From the NCBI RefSeq assembly GCF_047345145.1, contig NZ_JBLFER010000001.1, forward strand, positions 372,001 through 436,000: a stretch of DNA of 64,000 bases, written 5' to 3'. Position numbers and translations under genes: made by a program. Each line of letters starts with the position of its first letter. Position 1 is the stretch's first letter. This stretch comes from Maribacter_C sp047345145 (GTDB taxonomy: Bacteria; Bacteroidota; Bacteroidia; Flavobacteriales; Flavobacteriaceae). Shown here in pieces: positions 8,538 to 17,055 of the stretch. The notes under the pieces were generated by a model. That model searched no databases. It worked only from the letters and a program-made list of their open reading frames with translations, and was not told where the DNA came from.

Positions 8538-10409
8538 ATGAAAAAGTTACTATATCTATTCTCATTCGTTTCTTGGGTAGGTTTTGCGCAAGAGACAGAC
8601 AAAACTATTTTTGGTAAAGTTACTGATGGAGTTTCTCCCCTTCGTAACGTTGCGATAACTATAAATGATAGTCCGAAAGCAATATTCACAGATGAAAGTG
8701 GTAAGTACCGTATAGAGGCTAAGACCAATGATAATATTACTTATTCCTTTCAGGGTTTCAAAACTATAAAAATAAAAGTTGAGGACGTTACAAGAATTCT
8801 TAACATTAATATGGTTCTTGATGTTCAAGAATTAGAAGAGGTAACTGTACTAGGTAGCAATCGAAAATCTCAGCAGGAGTTAGAATTAGAATATGGTTCG
8901 AATTTAAATATCATACGGACAGCATTTGGTTATTTAAACGCAGATACTGCTGCGGGTAATATTCGATTCTTGAACAGTGAAGAAATAAATCCGGTTACAC
9001 TCTGTATACTTGATCTTTTAAGAAATCAATTCAGTGGTATTCGGGTTCAGGGTGAATGTAGCGGTGCTTTTGGACCAACTTTTACAAGTTTGAGCGAGGG
9101 TGGTTCGAATTTGACAGGTCGTGAGAGTGATAATGATGCCGGAGTTATTGGTCTTATTACGGCATCTGGTACAGGCGTAAATTCTAATTTGAATCAAGGT
9201 AAAGTTTTTGTTAGAGGCAATTCTTCATTATTAAACCCAAGATCAGCGATTTTTGATTTGGACGGTCAAATTCTAAATGATCCACCGTTGTGGTTAGATA
9301 TTCGAAATATCAAGCGATTGGCCATATTGAATAATTTTGCAGCTTCAACCCAATACGGTAACGCTGGTGCGGGGGGTGTCATTGTAATTAATACAATTTC
9401 CGCAAGTCCCAAGTCCAACAAAATCTATGATCAGGCAAGATTGCGTAATAATTTTGCCTCAAAAAACATGATTTCTAAAGAGGATTTAAAAAATAATTGG
9501 CCGAGCTATCTTTCTGAAATATATGCCAGTGAATCTTTAAGCGATGCGAAAGGGCGTTATGAAAAATATGCATCCGCGTACAAAGGACACCCTTACTTTG
9601 CTTTAGATATGCAAAAGTATTTTAAGGAACGCTGGGGCGATTCGAACTTCTCAAATGAAATTATAGAAAATAGCTCCAATCTATTTGAAAAGAATCCTGT
9701 TTTACTTAAAGCGCTCGCATATCAACTTGAATCTTTGGGGGAATACGAAGAAGCAAATAAACAATACAAAGAAGTTTTGAGATTACGTCCTACATATTTG
9801 CAATCATACCTAGATATGGCAAATAGCTATAGAGACACTAGAAAAACGCAACAAGCAGCATCAATTTATGCCAGATATAACTTTTTGATGGAGGAAGGGC
9901 TTTTAAAGAATGACTCAATTGGTTTTTCCGTACTATTTGAAAGAGAATATAATAACTTTTTATTATTAGATAAAAATTCAATTTTAGATGCTAACGCTGC
10001 GGATGACTTATATATAGCAGAGGAAGAGTTTCAAGGTACCCGACTAGTTTTTGAATGGAACGATAGTGAGGCAGAGTTTGAATTGCAGTTCGTGAATCCT
10101 AAAAATCAATATTTTATGCTGAAACATTCTTTAGCAGATAATGATGCTCTAATTTCAAGAGAAAAGGAGTATGGGTATAGTACTGCAGAATATTTAATTG
10201 ACGGTTCGTTACCAGGCACATGGAAAGTGAACGTCAATTATTTAGGAAATAAAAGCCTAACCCCCACCTATCTGAAAGCCACTGTCTACTATAATTACGG
10301 AAGTTATGCCCAGCGTAAAGAAACTAAAGTCTTTAAACTCGACCTTAAAAATGTACCTCATGAACTGTTTACTGTATCAGTTGGTGCAAAGTTGGCTTTC
10401 AATGAATAA
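8538..10409 (+). CDS. Barrel-less TonB-plug-like secreted protein with TPR and DUF2135-like domain (array member B)
   Basis: A 623-residue secreted protein of unknown function. Signal peptide 1-18 (ending GFAQ), carboxypeptidase-regulatory-like domain (24-80), the array's signature VEDVTRILNI (81-90), a degenerate DEVVV region (ELEEVTV, 98-104), a plug-like domain (about 120-300) with a CILDLL segment, FVRGNSSL, DLDGQIL and GAGGVIVINT, then helical TPR-like repeats and the C-terminal domain with FEWNDSEAEFELQFVNP. Cys156 and Cys174 are spaced as in members C and D and could form a disulfide. There is no VWA domain and no beta-barrel. It follows member A after 113 bp and may have its own promoter. 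An insertion between the CILDLL and VRGN segments makes its plug longer than those of C-E. Confidence 0.85.
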   Translation: MKKLLYLFSFVSWVGFAQETDKTIFGKVTDGVSPLRNVAITINDSPKAIFTDESGKYRIEAKTNDNITYSFQGFKTIKIKVEDVTRILNINMVLDVQELEEVTVLGSNRKSQQELELEYGSNLNIIRTAFGYLNADTAAGNIRFLNSEEINPVTLCILDLLRNQFSGIRVQGECSGAFGPTFTSLSEGGSNLTGRESDNDAGVIGLITASGTGVNSNLNQGKVFVRGNSSLLNPRSAIFDLDGQILNDPPLWLDIRNIKRLAILNNFAASTQYGNAGAGGVIVINTISASPKSNKIYDQARLRNNFASKNMISKEDLKNNWPSYLSEIYASESLSDAKGRYEKYASAYKGHPYFALDMQKYFKERWGDSNFSNEIIENSSNLFEKNPVLLKALAYQLESLGEYEEANKQYKEVLRLRPTYLQSYLDMANSYRDTRKTQQAASIYARYNFLMEEGLLKNDSIGFSVLFEREYNNFLLLDKNSILDANAADDLYIAEEEFQGTRLVFEWNDSEAEFELQFVNPKNQYFMLKHSLADNDALISREKEYGYSTAEYLIDGSLPGTWKVNVNYLGNKSLTPTYLKATVYYNYGSYAQRKETKVFKLDLKNVPHELFTVSVGAKLAFNE

Positions 10410-10475
10410 ATATTGAAGGTGCATTCTGGTTTATGATTTTTATGTTTTTTCCCTCCCTTCTGAGAATACCTTAAA

Positions 10476-10492
10476 TCGGCAAGGTTTTTGAT
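10476..10492 (+). promoter_or_regulatory. Sigma-54-like -24/-12 promoter upstream of array member C
   Basis: The site reads TCGGCAAGGTTTTTGAT and has the GG-N10-G spacing of sigma-54 promoters (consensus TGGCAC-N5-TTGC). It deviates at the C of -12 (GA) and at one base of the -24 block. The GG lies 50 nt before the ATG at 10529, almost exactly as in the site upstream of member D. This is a motif match by eye only. Confidence 0.5.
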
Positions 10493-10528
10493 ATTACTTT
10501 TTATAATTTAACAGTTAAAGATCAAGCC

Positions 10529-12280
10529 ATGAAAAGAATTCTCTACACTTTTGCAGCCCTCATTTTATTTACTTCAACTTACGCTCAGGAAAGCCTTAAA
10601 ACTATTAAGGGTAAGATTATGTATCTCGATGGACCGGTTGCAAATGCTGAGATAAAAGTATCCAATTCAGATGCACTTTTCAAGTCAACGAAAGATGGCG
10701 CATACGAAGTTCAGGCTTATCAGGGTGATATTATTACTTTTTCATACCCCAGTCTGCGTGATATGGAAGTTGTTGTCGAAGATGTTACGCGAATATTAAA
10801 CATAACGATGTCTGCTGATATTAATGAATTAGACGAGGTAGTGGTGGAAGCTAGTAAACGCAGAGGTCAACGAGAGATGGAGGAAGATTATGGCATAAAC
10901 AAAAGAATTATTAAAACCGCATGGGGGTTTTTAGATGCTGATCGAGCTTCAGGTCAGATACGAATTTTGGAAAAAAAGGAAATTTCAAACGTATATATCT
11001 GCATTCTTGATTTACTCAAAAATAGGTTTGCGAGTATTGGAGGTACGGGAGATTGTATGCAAGGTGGATCTCTTTTTTTGAAAAGGGCAACAGGTTCTAT
11101 CTCGCAAACAGGGTCCTTAATATATGATGTTGATGGTCAAATTTTAACTGGTGCACCTACATGGATAGATGTCAACTCTATTGAACGTATTGCAGTGCTT
11201 AGCAGCTTAGCTACCACCGCCACATATGGGTCTGTAGGTTCTGGTGGAGTTATAGTTATCAATACAACCGGAGGTACTGCAAGTATCAACTCGGTTCAAT
11301 TACTTGATCGTGCAAGACTACGAAACAATATATATCAAGATAATGCGCTTTCGACAAACGAAGTTGACAAAAACTTGCCTACCTACCTTTTAGATTATCG
11401 CGCTAGTAGTTCAAGGGAAGAAGCCAAATTGCGCTACAAAGAAAATTTAAAAAAGTATTACAATTCGCCGCATTTCTTCATCGATTCCTATTCCTACTTT
11501 CTAGAGCAAGGAGAGGATGAATTTGCTGCAGATTTACTGACAAAAAATATACCCTTATTTAATAGAAATTCAGTTTATCTAAAAGCAATGGCTTATGCCG
11601 CTGAAGCAAATGATAAAGTAAAAATTTCAAGAGATTTATACGAACAGGTTTTCATATTACGACCGAATTATGGACAATCCTATCGTGACTTGGCTGAAAG
11701 TTATCGTGACATTAAAAATCATAAAAAGGCAGCAGCAATGTATGCGAGATACAATTATCTTGTCGATGAGGGCTTTCTTCAATCAGATAGTGTTGGTCTA
11801 GGGGCCATTATAGATCGAGAATCTGAAAATCTTTTGGCCCTAGAGGGAGATAAATTTATTGAAGGTAAAAAAGCGATAAAACGCCTAGCAAAGTATACTG
11901 ACTTTAAGGGAACTAGATTGTTATTCGAATGGAACGATGGTGAAGCAGAATTTGAATTACAGTTTGTTAATCCGGAGAAACATTACTATACCTGGAAACA
12001 TACTATGGAGTCCAATTCAAGTCGTATTATGGATGAAAAAATTAAGGGATATTCTTCTGAAGAATTTTTAATTGATGGTTCTCTTGCAGGTAAATGGCAG
12101 GTTAATATTGATTATCGCGGTAATAAGAAGTTGGAGCCAACCTATTTAAAGGTCACTACCTATTTCAATTATGGTTTAGCTTCGCAACGTAAAGATGTAA
12201 AGGTATACCGTTTGACTTTAAAAAATAACAATTACAAGTTGTTTGATTTGGTTAATTCAGGTAATAGCAACCCTAATTAA
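10529..12280 (+). CDS. Barrel-less TonB-plug-like secreted protein with TPR and DUF2135-like domain (array member C)
   Basis: A 583-residue secreted protein. Signal peptide 1-20 (ending TYAQ), carboxypeptidase-regulatory-like domain (25-82), VEDVTRILNI (83-92), ELDEVVV (100-106), plug-like domain (about 115-250) with DVDGQIL and SGGVIVINT, TPR-like helices, and the C-terminal domain with FEWNDGEAEFELQ and FLIDGSLAGKW. Cys158 (CILDLL) and Cys176 (GDC) match the Cys pair of B and D. It is the closest relative of member D: signal peptides and N-terminal domains are nearly superimposable, so the two look like a recent tandem duplication. No barrel follows the plug. A possible binding surface plus a TonB-box-like segment is all that can be inferred about function. 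Confidence 0.85.
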   Translation: MKRILYTFAALILFTSTYAQESLKTIKGKIMYLDGPVANAEIKVSNSDALFKSTKDGAYEVQAYQGDIITFSYPSLRDMEVVVEDVTRILNITMSADINELDEVVVEASKRRGQREMEEDYGINKRIIKTAWGFLDADRASGQIRILEKKEISNVYICILDLLKNRFASIGGTGDCMQGGSLFLKRATGSISQTGSLIYDVDGQILTGAPTWIDVNSIERIAVLSSLATTATYGSVGSGGVIVINTTGGTASINSVQLLDRARLRNNIYQDNALSTNEVDKNLPTYLLDYRASSSREEAKLRYKENLKKYYNSPHFFIDSYSYFLEQGEDEFAADLLTKNIPLFNRNSVYLKAMAYAAEANDKVKISRDLYEQVFILRPNYGQSYRDLAESYRDIKNHKKAAAMYARYNYLVDEGFLQSDSVGLGAIIDRESENLLALEGDKFIEGKKAIKRLAKYTDFKGTRLLFEWNDGEAEFELQFVNPEKHYYTWKHTMESNSSRIMDEKIKGYSSEEFLIDGSLAGKWQVNIDYRGNKKLEPTYLKVTTYFNYGLASQRKDVKVYRLTLKNNNYKLFDLVNSGNSNPN

Positions 12281-12354
12281 CTATAGATAAAAAGGAATCT
12301 ATGATGTAAATGTGCTACTCTTCCCGCAGGAACCATGAAGAAAATTTAACAAAT

Positions 12355-12371
12355 TTGGCAAGGTTTTTGAG
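12355..12371 (+). promoter_or_regulatory. Sigma-54-like -24/-12 promoter upstream of array member D
   Basis: The site reads TTGGCAAGGTTTTTGAG, with GG-N10-GA spacing, 51 nt from the GG to the ATG at 12409. It shares the core GGCAAGGTTTTTGA with the site before member C while the flanking bases differ, which suggests selection rather than simple duplication. This is a motif match by eye. Confidence 0.5.
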
Positions 12372-12408
12372 AGATAATTCCTATGTGTTAACCTGTAAAA
12401 ACTAAACC

Positions 12409-14151
12409 ATGAAAAGAATTCTCTTCACCTTCGCAGCCCTTATTTTATTTACAAACACCTACGCTCAAGAAAATTTTAAAACAATAAAGGGTAAAGTATT
12501 ATATCTCGATGCGCCTGTGGTTAATGCAGATATTAAAGTCTCCGGATCAGATGAAATTTTTAAATCTAACATTGATGGTGTTTACAAAGTAGAAGCTCGT
12601 CAGGGAGATGTCATTACCTTTTCATATCCCAGTTTAAGAGATATGCAAGTTGTAGTTGAAGACGTTACACGTATATTAAACATTACAATGCAGCCAGAAA
12701 TCAATGAGTTAGATGAAGTGGTTGTAAAAGCCAGTAAAAGGCGCTCTCAAAAAGATTTGGAGTTTGAATATCCTGCAAATGAAAGTATAATCAACACTGC
12801 TTGGGGATATTTAGATACCAAGCGCGCACCGGGTCAAGTTTGGCTAATGGGCGAGGAGGATATCAGTCCGGTTCGACTGTGTATTCTTGATTTATTACAA
12901 GGAAGATTTCCAGGAGTTCAGGTCAATGGCGATTGTATAAATGGTGGCTCGGTGACCTCTAGAAGATTTAGTTCTTTAACCCAAGGGCGTTCATTTGTAT
13001 TTGATGTAGACGGTCAATTGTTTGGTGATGCTCCAATATGGCTTCCTTTGCCAGCCATGAAGCGCATTGCTATTTTTCCTGGCTTGGCAATGTCGGCACA
13101 ATATGGAAGTTTTGGAGCAGGTGGTGTAATCGTTATTAACACAATTAACGGAAATCCACAGATCAATAAACTTGTGGACATGGCTCGACTAAGAAACAAT
13201 ATTTATAAAGATGATGCGCTTTCTAAAACCGATCTCCTTAAAGACGAATCGACTTATCTTGCCGATTACAAAAGAGCAGCAACTACTGAAATTGCTAAAG
13301 ACACCTACAAATTAAACCGAGAGAAATATAGCAACTCCCCATATTTCTTAATCGATTCCTATGCTTATTTTATGGGTATAGGAGAAGAAGAGTTTGCATC
13401 CGATATTTTAGAGAAAAATTTACTTCTTGTAGATAAAAATGCAGTTTATTTAAAGGCATTAGCCTACTATGCTGAGGCCAATGGAGATGCGAAACTTGCA
13501 AAAAAATTATATGAACAGATATTTATTTTGCGACCTAATTACACGCAGTCTTATCGTGATTTGGCTGAAGGCTATCGTAATGTTAAGAAGTATAAAAAAG
13601 CGGCCTCAATGTATGCCCGTTATAACTATTTGGTCAAAGAAGGTTTTTTAGAATCAGACAGCTTAGGTTTGGGTAGTATTATCGATCGTGATGCAGAAAA
13701 TCTTTTGGCCCTAGAAGGAGACCAAGTAATGGAAAGTGCGAGTCCACAGACTAGGCTTGCAAAATATACCGAATTTGATGGTACACGTATGCTTTTTGAA
13801 TGGAATGATAGTGAGGCAGAATTCGAACTTCAGTTTGTTAATCCTGAAAATCACTACTATGTCTGGAAGCACACTTCAATCGCAAATGCCGATCGTATTA
13901 TGGATGAAAAGTTAAAAGGATATTCTTCTGAAGAATTTTTAATTGACGGATCTCTTGCGGGCAAATGGCAAGTAAATGTGAACTACAGGGGTAATAAAAA
14001 GTTAGAACCTACCTATCTAAAGGTAACTTCATATTTCAACTACGGATTGAACTCACAACGAAAAGAAGTTAAGGTATATCGTTTGTCTTTAAAGGATACA
14101 AATTATGAATTGTTTGATTTGGTGAATTCAGCGCGTATTTCGACAAACTAA
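12409..14151 (+). CDS. Barrel-less TonB-plug-like secreted protein with TPR and DUF2135-like domain (array member D)
   Basis: A 580-residue secreted protein with the same architecture as member C: signal peptide 1-20, carboxypeptidase-regulatory-like domain, VEDVTRILNI (83-92), ELDEVVV (100-106), plug-like domain with CILDLLQGRFPGV (158-170), FDVDGQL and GAGGVIVINT, TPR-like helices, then the C-terminal domain with FEWNDSEAEFELQ. Cys158 and Cys176 repeat the pair of C. The plug's LQGRFPGV is the segment that in true SusC receptors reads LQGKVPGV, so homology to the plug is convincing. It is followed after only 7 bp by member E, so D, E and the next gene form an operon, probably led by the sigma-54-like promoter at 12355. 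Confidence 0.85.
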   Translation: MKRILFTFAALILFTNTYAQENFKTIKGKVLYLDAPVVNADIKVSGSDEIFKSNIDGVYKVEARQGDVITFSYPSLRDMQVVVEDVTRILNITMQPEINELDEVVVKASKRRSQKDLEFEYPANESIINTAWGYLDTKRAPGQVWLMGEEDISPVRLCILDLLQGRFPGVQVNGDCINGGSVTSRRFSSLTQGRSFVFDVDGQLFGDAPIWLPLPAMKRIAIFPGLAMSAQYGSFGAGGVIVINTINGNPQINKLVDMARLRNNIYKDDALSKTDLLKDESTYLADYKRAATTEIAKDTYKLNREKYSNSPYFLIDSYAYFMGIGEEEFASDILEKNLLLVDKNAVYLKALAYYAEANGDAKLAKKLYEQIFILRPNYTQSYRDLAEGYRNVKKYKKAASMYARYNYLVKEGFLESDSLGLGSIIDRDAENLLALEGDQVMESASPQTRLAKYTEFDGTRMLFEWNDSEAEFELQFVNPENHYYVWKHTSIANADRIMDEKLKGYSSEEFLIDGSLAGKWQVNVNYRGNKKLEPTYLKVTSYFNYGLNSQRKEVKVYRLSLKDTNYELFDLVNSARISTN

Positions 14152-14158
14152 ATAGCCT

Positions 14159-15913
14159 ATGAAAAATTTCATTTTCTTCTGGTTTCTTTTGAGTTATGTT
14201 ATTGGACAGGCTCAGGAGAATAAGCAAATTATCTGGGGGACCGTCACCGATGGGCAAGCTCCTATTGAGGCGGTTAATATTACTGTTTCTGGCACCGAAA
14301 TTGGCACAACGACTGATAACAATGGCAAATATGAGATCAAAGCTAAATCTTCAGATGTACTGGAGTTCTCCTATGTCGGCAAGAAGACGGTCAAGATCAT
14401 TGTTGAAGATGTGACTCGAATTTTAAACATTGAGATGTGGCCAAAATTCGAGGAATTGGATGAAGTAGTGGTAACTAAATCAAAACGAAAAACGCAAAGG
14501 GATTTATCTATTGATTATGAAGTAAATAAATCAATCGTGTTTACTTCCCTCGGGTATTTGAGTCCGGAGTCAACTGCGTATAGTTTTGGGGTAATAGATG
14601 GAGGTGAGCTTAATAACGCCGCTATTGATATCTTATCAGCGCTTCAAGGAAAGTTTCCTGGAATGCGCATCGGTACTAACGGACTAGGGGAACGTGCTTT
14701 GTATGGCAGATCTAGAGGGTCTATAAGTGGCGGAACACCATTTATCTATGAAATTGACGGCGCCTTATTTTTACAAGCTCCTACCTGGTTAGATATTAAC
14801 AATGTAAAAAGGGTAGGTATACTTGGCGGTTTACATGCTACCTGGCGCTTTGGAAGTATTGCTGCTGGTGGCGTCGTATTTATAAATACAAAAACAAGCT
14901 CTTTTGGTGCAAAAGAAGAGGGTACAAATTTACCTTATGACCGGGCAAAACTTCGTAATAATATTTTTGAAAATGATGCGCTAGATGCCGCTTCGATATT
15001 GCAAGCGAATCCAATGTTCTTGCGTGAACTTCATGGCAGTAAAACGGTTTCAGCAGCAGAGGAGGTTTTTGAAAAAAACAAAGAAAAATATCAAAACTCC
15101 CCATATTTCTTTATCGATTCCTATGCCTATTTTATGGAAAAGAACCATCACAAATTTGCTAAAAACATAGCTGATGAAGCTATTAAAAAAGCAGAACGTA
15201 ACCCTTCATTATTAAAAGTTTGGGCCTACTATTTTGATGTCAATAATCAAGTAAAAGATGCCGAAGCCATATATGAAAAAATCTTTGTTCTTAGACCAAA
15301 TTATGTGCAATCTTATAGAGATTTAGCGGAAAGTTATCGGACCTCAGGTAACTTTAAAAAATCGGCAAGCATGTATGCTAGATATCAGTATTTAAAAGAT
15401 GAAAATCTCTTACGGCTTACTGATACTACCAAAATTCACACAATCTTAGAACGTGAATCAGACAACTTATTGACATTAGAAGGCAATAATGTACTTGATG
15501 GCGGAGAAGGTATCGAACGTTCTGATAAGTTTGTGGAATTCGATGGTACTAGACTTGTTTTCGAATGGAATGATAGTGAAGCAGAATTTGATCTACAATT
15601 TGTTAATCCTCAAAAACACTATCTAAATTGGGAGCATACGATGTTTGCTAACAATGAACGAATAAATGAGGAAAAAGTTATTGGTTACTCATGTGAAGAG
15701 TTTTTAATGGATGGTTCTTTACCAGGCATTTGGAAGGTTAATGTTAATTATAAAGGCAATAAGCGTTTAGAACCTACCTATCTAAAAGCAACTATTTATT
15801 ATAACTATGGTCGACCCGCTCAAAAAAAAGAGATAAAGGTGTTTCGATTGGGACTTAAGAATGTAAATCAAGAGTTATTTGAATTATATAACACTTCTAA
15901 AGTCTCTAATTAA
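14159..15913 (+). CDS. Barrel-less TonB-plug-like secreted protein with TPR and DUF2135-like domain (array member E)
   Basis: A 584-residue secreted protein and the last full array member. Signal peptide about 1-19 (ending GQAQ), carboxypeptidase-regulatory-like domain (24-81), VEDVTRILNI (82-91), ELDEVVV (99-105), plug-like domain with LQGKFPGMRI, EIDGALF and AGGVVFINT, TPR-like helices, and the C-terminal domain with FEWNDSEAEFDLQ and FLMDGSLPG. It lacks the two plug cysteines found in B, C and D, which supports those two being a pair. Its stop overlaps the next start by one base (TAATG), so the two are translationally coupled. Confidence 0.85.
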   Translation: MKNFIFFWFLLSYVIGQAQENKQIIWGTVTDGQAPIEAVNITVSGTEIGTTTDNNGKYEIKAKSSDVLEFSYVGKKTVKIIVEDVTRILNIEMWPKFEELDEVVVTKSKRKTQRDLSIDYEVNKSIVFTSLGYLSPESTAYSFGVIDGGELNNAAIDILSALQGKFPGMRIGTNGLGERALYGRSRGSISGGTPFIYEIDGALFLQAPTWLDINNVKRVGILGGLHATWRFGSIAAGGVVFINTKTSSFGAKEEGTNLPYDRAKLRNNIFENDALDAASILQANPMFLRELHGSKTVSAAEEVFEKNKEKYQNSPYFFIDSYAYFMEKNHHKFAKNIADEAIKKAERNPSLLKVWAYYFDVNNQVKDAEAIYEKIFVLRPNYVQSYRDLAESYRTSGNFKKSASMYARYQYLKDENLLRLTDTTKIHTILERESDNLLTLEGNNVLDGGEGIERSDKFVEFDGTRLVFEWNDSEAEFDLQFVNPQKHYLNWEHTMFANNERINEEKVIGYSCEEFLMDGSLPGIWKVNVNYKGNKRLEPTYLKATIYYNYGRPAQKKEIKVFRLGLKNVNQELFELYNTSKVSN

Positions 15914-17049
15914 TGAATTACGAAAGAGTTTTGTTTTTATCGTTCTTCTTTTTTTGCATCCATATTATTTCTGCTCAACAAGACTACAAGGGTCAAATTC
16001 TAGATTCTGAAACTAAAGAGCCCATACCTTATGTAAATATTGGCGTTTTTGGAAAAGGTATCGGTACCGTATCTGATGAAGAAGGGCGATTTAACTTATT
16101 TATAGATAAATCTAAACTTTCGACCTCAGATGTCATACAATTTTCTTCAATTGGCTATAAAACCTTAAAAAAAATAGTTTCTGGTTTACAATATGTTAGC
16201 AACGAATATCCTAAAATTTTGATGCAGGAGGAAAGTGTTGTACTTGATGAGGTAATTGTAACCAATAGGGGAGCGTTTGAAGTCAGTGATGTCGTCGGCT
16301 ATCAAAATTATGGTGAAAAAACTTTTGGTTATTGGAAAGATAATATAGCCCTAGGCGGTGAGCTAGCAACAAAAATAAAAGTTAAGAAAGGTGTTCGAAG
16401 ATTAAATACTTTGTTTTTTGAAGTTTTCGCCAACCCATCCGATAGTGTGCTGGTCAGAGTGAACATATATGAAACCGGTAAGTCGAGAACTACGGTAGGA
16501 AAAAAATTGAACAGTTCAAATAAAAATATACTTTATACTATTCGACCTGGTACAAGGTTAGCCGTAGTAGATTTAACACCTTATTCTATCTATATCAAAG
16601 ATGATTTTTTTGTCAGCTTAGAATTGTTGAAAGTATATGGCGATAAACCTATTGGTTTGGTAATTGCTGCTTCTGCGGATAAAAACACATACTCACTGGG
16701 TAAATATGCAAGTTTGGATAAATGGGAGCAATTGAATCATTCCGCAATGGCATATCATTTGAATACTACTTATTTTTCTGATAGTAAGCGAGCCGAGAGC
16801 AAGGTTGCAAAAGCACAAAAATCGAAAAAGAATATTTCTGGTTTTATTTTTTCATCACGAAGACCACTACGAAATATCAAGGTTACTAACCTTACCACCA
16901 ATCAAGAAACTTTCTCTAATGAAAAAGGCAGATATCAAATTCTCGGAGAGAAAGATGATGTTATTTCTTTTGAGGGAAAAGGATACAAAAAAATGACCGT
17001 AAAACTACTCGCGAAAACAACAGTCAATATGAATTTGCTTCGTAATTAG
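15913..17049 (+). CDS. Secreted protein with two carboxypeptidase-regulatory-like domains
   Basis: A 378-residue secreted protein of unknown function. It has a signal peptide about 1-22 (ending ISAQ), an N-terminal carboxypeptidase-regulatory-like domain beginning DYKGQILD with GTVSDEEGRF, a LDEVIV segment, a central beta-rich domain without a recognised family, and a second, shorter regulatory-like repeat at the C-terminus (about 305-378: ISGFIFSSRRPLRNI, SNEKGRYQI). It has no plug, TPR or DUF2135-like domain, so it is a companion rather than a sixth paralog. It is coupled to array member E by a one-base stop/start overlap. It converges with the carboxylase gene with a 6-bp gap and no visible terminator. 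Confidence 0.82.
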   Translation: MNYERVLFLSFFFFCIHIISAQQDYKGQILDSETKEPIPYVNIGVFGKGIGTVSDEEGRFNLFIDKSKLSTSDVIQFSSIGYKTLKKIVSGLQYVSNEYPKILMQEESVVLDEVIVTNRGAFEVSDVVGYQNYGEKTFGYWKDNIALGGELATKIKVKKGVRRLNTLFFEVFANPSDSVLVRVNIYETGKSRTTVGKKLNSSNKNILYTIRPGTRLAVVDLTPYSIYIKDDFFVSLELLKVYGDKPIGLVIAASADKNTYSLGKYASLDKWEQLNHSAMAYHLNTTYFSDSKRAESKVAKAQKSKKNISGFIFSSRRPLRNIKVTNLTTNQETFSNEKGRYQILGEKDDVISFEGKGYKKMTVKLLAKTTVNMNLLRN

Positions 17050-17055
17050 TGGTGT

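Noticed and set aside
6199..15913. The five array genes as truncated, decayed SusC receptors
   Set aside because: All five are full open frames with the same conserved C-terminal domain and length; decay would not give a shared soluble C-terminus.
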